Part shown: positions 60,727-64,000 of the stretch, in pieces | Position numbering within the stretch: the first letter of the stretch is position 1 | How the letters are laid out: each line of letters begins with the position of its first letter | Assembly: GCF_003568665.1 (NCBI RefSeq) | Contig: NZ_QXMH01000007.1 | Location: forward strand, 1 to 64,000 | Reading direction: 5' to 3' | DNA from: Chitinophaga alhagiae | Lineage (GTDB): Bacteria > Bacteroidota > Bacteroidia > Chitinophagales > Chitinophagaceae | DNA length: 64,000 nt | Translations under genes and position numbers: made by a program | The notes under the pieces: generated by a model | What the model was told of the DNA's origin: nothing | Database searches by the model: none | Seen by the model: the letters and a program-made list of their open reading frames with translations, nothing else

Positions 60727-61119
60727 TCAGTCTTCCCGCAGCCGCTCGTCTGTATACGTAATGGTGGTTTTGCCATGCGGCGCGGGCACGCCGTTTTCAT
60801 CTACGCTCACAAACACTATTTTATCAATGGTGAGAATGGTTTTCTGCGTGATCTTGTTCCTCACCTGGCAGGCAAGCGTGAGAGAAGTACGGCCAAAGTG
60901 GATCGCCTTGATGCCCAGCTCCACAATATCTCCCTGCCGCGCGGAGTTGATGAAATTGATCTCTGACATGTACTTGGTAACGCAGCGGTTGGTGCCCAGC
61001 TGAATAATGGTGTAAATGGCGGCCTCTTCATCTATCCACCGCAGCAGGCTGCCGCCAAAGAGGGTGCCATGTGCGTTGAGGTCTTCCGGCTTCACCCATT
61101 TCCTGGTATAAAAATTCAT
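60727..61119 (-). CDS. Acyl-CoA thioesterase (hotdog fold, YciA-like)
   Basis: A 130-aa protein with the hotdog signature 'VKPEDLNAHGTLFGGSLLRWIDEEAA' split over residues 9-34; the conserved Asp/Glu in 'WIDEEAA' lies on the long helix. 'INFINSARQGDIVEL' and 'FVSVDENGVPAPHG' follow as in YciA/BACH-type thioesterases. It hydrolyses acyl-CoA to free acid and CoA. It is divergent from the FKBP gene with its own -7 element at 61142-61149. Confidence 0.92.
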   Translation of the reverse strand: MNFYTRKWVKPEDLNAHGTLFGGSLLRWIDEEAAIYTIIQLGTNRCVTKYMSEINFINSARQGDIVELGIKAIHFGRTSLTLACQVRNKITQKTILTIDKIVFVSVDENGVPAPHGKTTITYTDERLRED

Positions 61120-61141
61120 GCTATATGGTTTGAATGCTGCG

Positions 61142-61149
61142 CAAAATTA
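61142..61149 (-). promoter_or_regulatory. -7 promoter element for the thioesterase gene
   Basis: TAATTTTG on the minus strand matches TAnnTTTG; leader of about 16 nt to the ATG at 61119. Confidence 0.5.
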
Positions 61150-61184
61150 GCAAAATGCGGGCACAGCGCAGCGTGGAAATGGTG

Positions 61185-61192
61185 TATCTTTG
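61185..61192 (+). promoter_or_regulatory. -7 promoter element for the FKBP gene
   Basis: TATCTTTG matches TAnnTTTG; transcription near 61199 leaves a short leader before ATG 61206. With the opposite element at 61142 it forms a compact divergent promoter pair. Confidence 0.55.
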
Positions 61193-61205
61193 CAAAAATT
61201 CAAAC

Positions 61206-61640
61206 ATGGGAATTGCAGATAAACTCTTTCAGTTGAAAAATGAAAAAGCCGCGGCTAACCTCAAGGCCGGGCAGGACTTTTTGGCCGCCAACCAGCAGAA
61301 ACCCGGTGTGGTGGCCCTGCCCAGCGGCCTCCAGTACGAAGTGATAACGGAAAGCAACGGCCCCAGGCCCACCGCTACCAGCAAAGTGACCTGCCACTAC
61401 CATGGCACGCTGATAGACGGTACGGTGTTTGACAGCTCCGTGCAGCGCGGCCAGCCCGCCACCTTTCCCCTCAATATGGTGATCAAGGGGTGGACGGAAG
61501 GCCTGCAGCTGATGCCGCAAGGCAGCAAATGGCGTTTCTTCATACCACCTCACCTTGGTTATGGAGACCGGCAGGTAAGCGCGCAGATCGGCGCCAACAG
61601 CACCCTGGTATTTGAAGTGGAGTTGCTGGGTATCAGCTAG
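61206..61640 (+). CDS. FKBP-type peptidyl-prolyl cis-trans isomerase
   Basis: A 144-aa protein. Residues 1-40 are an N-terminal helical region like that of FkpA/FklB dimerisation segments; residues 45-144 are the FKBP domain with 'CHYHGTLIDGTVFDSS', 'VIKGWTEGLQLMPQGSKWRFFIPPHLGYG' (split over residues 95-123) and the C-terminal 'LVFEVELLGI'. It speeds proline isomerisation in folding proteins. No signal peptide is seen from ATG 61206, so it is probably cytoplasmic. The promoter at 61185 excludes longer starts. Confidence 0.93.
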   Translation: MGIADKLFQLKNEKAAANLKAGQDFLAANQQKPGVVALPSGLQYEVITESNGPRPTATSKVTCHYHGTLIDGTVFDSSVQRGQPATFPLNMVIKGWTEGLQLMPQGSKWRFFIPPHLGYGDRQVSAQIGANSTLVFEVELLGIS

Positions 61641-61651
61641 GTCTGACAACA

Positions 61652-61681
61652 ATGCCCGGCCAGCGCACTGGTACCGGGCAT
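61652..61681 (+). terminator. Hairpin after the FKBP gene
   Basis: ATGCCCGG and CCGGGCAT enclose a second short stem CCAG/CTGG. There is no T-tract directly behind it. A further hairpin (GCCGCTA/TAGCGGC, 61697-61721) followed by TTCTTTATT overlaps the end of the convergent regulator gene and may be the true plus-strand terminator. Confidence 0.5.
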
Positions 61682-61706
61682 GATGATATTGTAAGGGCCG
61701 CTATGG

Positions 61707-62690
61707 TTAAGCCGTAGCGGCTTCTTTATTGTATTTGTTCCTGTACTCTATGGGCGAAAGGCCGGTTACGCGCTTGAACACCGTACGGAAGGCCTTGGTA
61801 TCTGAATACCCAACATCGTACATCAGTTCGTTCACGCTCTTGCGGCTGGTTTCCAGCGCTTTTTTGGCCGCTTCCATCTTCACCCTTTGAATGTACTCCA
61901 CTACCGTGTTGGAGGTGGCCTTTTTGAAACGGCGCTCCAGGTTGCGGCGGCCCAGTGCAAACATGGAAGCAAGCTGGTCTACCGTAATTTTTTCCTGCCA
62001 GTTCTTTTCAATGAACTCCTGCGCTTCCCGGATGGGGGTATCTTCATGCTCCTTCTGCCCCTGGAATATGATGAAGGGAGACTGGCTCACCCGGTCCGGG
62101 TCTATCATGAATACCTTGGAAATGAGCACGGCCACGTCTCTGCCCGCATGTTTCTCTACCAGGTAAATGAGCAGGTTCAGGAAAGAATAAGCCCCGCCGC
62201 TGGTGTAAATGCCGTCTTCTTCCGTCATGATCTTATCGTCTACCACGTTCACGTCAGGGAACATCTGCCTGAAATCATTCACCATTTTCCAGTGGGTAGC
62301 GCACTGCCGGCCTTTCAACAGGCCCGTGCCGGCCAGGAGGTAAGCGCCCACGCAGAACGTGGCAATTTCGGCGCCGTTGTTATATTGGTCTACCACCCAG
62401 GGTATGAACTCCTTGTTCAGTTCCAGCACCGTATTAGGCTGGTCTTGCGTGGCGGGTATGATGATCAGGTCTGTTTTTTTAACGTCTTTCACCAGCACGT
62501 CCGGCGTAACGGTGAACAGGCCGTTGCGCTGCACAGACTCATGGGCAATGCCCACCAGCTGGATCTGGAAAAGCGGGTCGCGCTCCATGGAGGCCAGCAA
62601 GGTATTTACCTCTGAAAGGATGTGATAGGTGCCTTCCATATTGACCAGGCTCGTAAGCCCGCGCGGAACAAGAATGGATACGTGTTTCAT
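61707..62690 (-). CDS. GlxA-type transcriptional regulator (DJ-1/PfpI + AraC HTH)
   Basis: A 327-aa protein. The first 190 residues are a DJ-1/PfpI (class I glutamine amidotransferase-like) domain: 'LIIIPATQDQP', 'ATFCVGAYLLAGTGLL' with the Cys nucleophile position, 'YTSGGAYSFLNLLIYLVEK'. The last 110 are an AraC-type double HTH ('ITVDQLASMFALGRRNLERRF', 'VNELMYDVGYSDTKAFRTVF' and 'TGLSPIEYR'). Such regulators usually activate amine or small-molecule metabolism genes; the ligand is unknown. ATG 62690 (MKHVSILVPRG) is preferred over one six codons upstream. Confidence 0.92.
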   Translation of the reverse strand: MKHVSILVPRGLTSLVNMEGTYHILSEVNTLLASMERDPLFQIQLVGIAHESVQRNGLFTVTPDVLVKDVKKTDLIIIPATQDQPNTVLELNKEFIPWVVDQYNNGAEIATFCVGAYLLAGTGLLKGRQCATHWKMVNDFRQMFPDVNVVDDKIMTEEDGIYTSGGAYSFLNLLIYLVEKHAGRDVAVLISKVFMIDPDRVSQSPFIIFQGQKEHEDTPIREAQEFIEKNWQEKITVDQLASMFALGRRNLERRFKKATSNTVVEYIQRVKMEAAKKALETSRKSVNELMYDVGYSDTKAFRTVFKRVTGLSPIEYRNKYNKEAATA

Positions 62691-62743
62691 ATTATAAATG
62701 TAGTACAAATTATTGTCGCAATCAACCCCTCTTAATGCCGTTT

Positions 62744-63109
62744 TTACACCTGTTCATGAAGTTTCACCCATTCATTCACTACTCTTTCCAGTTCTTTCTT
62801 TTTGGCCTTTACGTCTGCCATATCTTTAAAATAGGCCATGCGCCGGTCTTTGTAGTCACCCTCCAGCAAGCTGCTGTTGTGTATCATGGCGCCGTTGTGA
62901 AAAACGAACACCAGGTGTACATGCTGCGTGGCGCGGGTATGGAAGGCGGCCATGTCTTTTTTGTAGTAGAAGCTGGGAGCGTTCCATTTCACCCGTTCGG
63001 CCATTTTACCGCTGGCCTGCAGGATAATGTTCCGTACGGCTTCTATTTCCGCCTTCAGGGGGTGCTGAAGGCGTTGCATCAGCTCGTTTACTTTTTCAGT
63101 ATCGTTCAT
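62744..63109 (-). CDS. DUF1801-domain protein
   Basis: A 121-aa cytoplasmic protein with the DUF1801 pattern: 'LMQRLQHPLKAEIEAVRNIIL', 'ERVKWNAPSFYYKKDMAAF' and the late 'DYKDRRMAYFKDMADV'. The family has a YdhG-like fold of unknown function. ATG 63109 is used because the region upstream is the coding tail of the hydrolase gene, which it overlaps by 14 bp; the pair is therefore probably co-expressed. Confidence 0.85.
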   Translation of the reverse strand: MNDTEKVNELMQRLQHPLKAEIEAVRNIILQASGKMAERVKWNAPSFYYKKDMAAFHTRATQHVHLVFVFHNGAMIHNSSLLEGDYKDRRMAYFKDMADVKAKKKELERVVNEWVKLHEQV

Positions 63110-63671
63110 ATGGTACAGCTGTAAGTTGTTTGATATCCCGCACCAGCTCCGGCAGGCCGCTGCTGAAGAGGTGCCCCTGGTTCTCGAAAGCGCGGATGGT
63201 GGCCCAGCGCAGCTCTTCTCCGTAATGCTGCACATGCTCAAAAGGCACCACCTCGTCGTTCCGGCTATGGTACAGGAAGATGCGCGGAATGCGGGGCAAT
63301 CTCAATCCAAAATTTTCCGTCAGCATATATTCTTCCACCTGCCAGTCTGGCGGCCCCCAAAAGGGCGCGGCCACAATACAGAGGCCGCCTATTGCCTTTT
63401 CACACTTTTCTTCGGAAAGGAATTTGAGGATCACGGAGCCGCCCAGGGAATGTCCCACCAGTACCACGCCGTCTTCCGCCTCGTCCATTTCTTTTTCCAG
63501 CTCAGCTTTCCATTGGGCATATACGGGATGCTCAGGGTCCGGCATCTGGGGGTACGATACGCGATACCCCTCTCCCAGCGCCGCCTGTAAATTGCGGACG
63601 AGGTCGTTGCTGCCTTCATGCGGGCCCTGCGGCCCTCCGCTGTGCAGGAATAATATTTGTTTTTTCTTCAT
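63096..63671 (-). CDS. RBBP9/YdeN family alpha/beta hydrolase
   Basis: A 191-aa serine-hydrolase-like protein: 'ILFLHSGGPQGPHEGSNDL', 'YPQMPDPEHPVYAQW', nucleophile elbow 'VLVGHSLGGSVIL' and the His in 'FENQGHLFSSGL', the order seen in the RBBP9/YdeN family. Asp in 'YHSRNDEVVPFEH' is the likely acid. ATG 63671 (MKKKQILFL) is chosen; the -7 element at 63720-63727 lies upstream of it and excludes the longer start. Confidence 0.9.
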   Translation of the reverse strand: MKKKQILFLHSGGPQGPHEGSNDLVRNLQAALGEGYRVSYPQMPDPEHPVYAQWKAELEKEMDEAEDGVVLVGHSLGGSVILKFLSEEKCEKAIGGLCIVAAPFWGPPDWQVEEYMLTENFGLRLPRIPRIFLYHSRNDEVVPFEHVQHYGEELRWATIRAFENQGHLFSSGLPELVRDIKQLTAVPYERY

Positions 63672-63719
63672 GATAGCCCTCTGTTTGTAGCGTTCAACAT
63701 CCTGCGTTGCCAACTGGTA

Positions 63720-63727
63720 CAAATGTA
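63720..63727 (-). promoter_or_regulatory. -7 promoter element for the RBBP9-like gene
   Basis: TACATTTG on the minus strand matches TAnnTTTG. Transcription from about 63713 gives a leader near 42 nt and serves the two-gene hydrolase-DUF1801 unit. Confidence 0.5.
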
Positions 63728-63793
63728 AAAGGATCTGCGGGGAGAAATGGCGTGTGAATGCGGCAAAAAGAGGGGGAAATCCGACAAAAAAAA

Positions 63794-63834
63794 ACCGGCC
63801 GCCCGCGGCTAAATAGCCGCGGGACTTGGCCGGT
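63794..63834 (-). terminator. Long double-stem hairpin with A/T run
   Basis: ACCGGCC/GGCCGGT encloses CCCGCGGCT/AGCCGCGGG with an AAAT loop. On the minus strand it is followed by a run of T (A-run 63786-63794 on plus), so it can end transcripts from the gene at the right edge. Confidence 0.7.
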
Positions 63835-63923
63835 ACTGATACACACGATTTTTGCCGAGACTATGAATTTTACCAAAAGTTAAGCCGTTTAGGCGAACAG
63901 GGAGCTTAAAATTGGCTTAAAAA

Positions 63924-63949
63924 AAAGCAGGCCCCGCGGAGCCTGCTTT
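63924..63949 (-). terminator. Terminator of the gene at the right edge
   Basis: AAAGCAGGC/GCCTGCTTT stem with an A-run on its plus-strand left side, i.e. a T-run for minus-strand transcripts. It lies just downstream of the partial gene's stop codon. Confidence 0.75.
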
Positions 63950-63956
63950 CAGCATC

Positions 63957-64000
63957 TTAATTCTTTTTAGTGAAGAACCGGTGCATGAAAAGCAACTGGT
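63957..64000 (-). CDS. 3' end of an unidentified gene (partial)
   Basis: The minus-strand frame entering from the right edge reads QLLFMHRFFTKKN and stops at 63957-63959. Two minus-strand terminators follow, which supports a real gene end. Fourteen codons are too few to name the product. Confidence 0.45.
   Translation of the reverse strand, partial: QLLFMHRFFTKKN

Noticed and set aside
1..64000. tRNA or rRNA genes
   Set aside because: No cloverleaf with a TTCRANY arm and no rRNA core sequence was noticed in the gene-free stretches; a dedicated covariance search could still find one.

Overview
The window looks like chromosomal DNA of a member of the Bacteroidota, most likely Chitinophagaceae (Chitinophaga-like). 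The grounds are promoter motifs of the TAnnTTTG (-7) type, almost no Shine-Dalgarno sequences, a paired SpvB-like/DUF6443 RHS locus, an outer-membrane beta-barrel receptor with an N-terminal carboxypeptidase-regulatory-like domain, polysaccharide-degrading enzymes (PL6, GH5-CBM6) and several RND/MacAB-type efflux sets. Genus assignment is inference. No rRNA, tRNA, CRISPR array, insertion sequence or prophage was seen.

Layout. 0-7.4 kb (minus strand): a surface-protein operon with a coiled-coil/outer-membrane protein, a broken tail-fibre-like gene, a 1241-aa SpvB/RHS-like protein and the start of a DUF6443 RHS protein that runs off the left edge. The part from about 1.6 to 5.9 kb is much more AT-rich than its flanks. 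7.4-12.6 kb: a small hypothetical protein, a fatty acid desaturase, a TonB-type receptor and a GNAT acetyltransferase. 12.6-19.1 kb: a TetR-controlled TolC-adaptor-RND efflux operon. A matching palindromic operator lies in the regulator promoter and just before the tolC-like gene, and an odd tandem-repeat leader made of overlapping mini-ORFs lies between adaptor and pump. 19.1-25 kb: an acyl-CoA ligase, a HAD phosphatase/GT20 synthase fusion (probable glucosylglycerol-type osmolyte enzyme), a small membrane protein, a truncated gene and an orphan. An 11-bp tandem repeat array follows at 25.2 kb.

25.4-28.5 kb: PL6 lyase and GH5-CBM6 glycanase, with a LacI-type palindrome nested in a long inverted repeat that covers the PL6 start codon. 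28.6-37.2 kb: a seven-gene operon (adaptor, TolC, ABC ATPase, two FtsX/MacB permeases, NtrC-type regulator, histidine kinase) preceded by a sigma-54-like promoter and paired palindromes. It looks like a self-controlled export system. 37.2-42.9 kb: a third efflux set in which the RND pump and the outer-membrane channel are one continuous 1520-codon reading frame. 43-49.8 kb: cytochrome bd oxidase (cydAB), an alanine/glycine:cation symporter, a very small gene, a lipoprotein hydrolase, an HD phosphohydrolase and a methyltransferase.

49.9-59.2 kb: an MsbA-type ABC exporter followed by seven glycosyltransferase-like genes, some convergent and overlapping at their 3' ends; this reads as a cell-surface glycan locus. 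59.4-64 kb: housekeeping-type genes (rsgA, an acyl-CoA thioesterase, an FKBP isomerase, a GlxA/AraC regulator, a DUF1801 protein, an RBBP9-like hydrolase) and the extreme 3' end of a further minus-strand gene.

The most unusual items are the mini-ORF repeat leader at 15.8 kb, the RND-outer-membrane-channel fusion, the sigma-54/UAS-controlled export operon, the nested inverted repeat at the PL6 start, and the 11-bp helical-phase repeat array.
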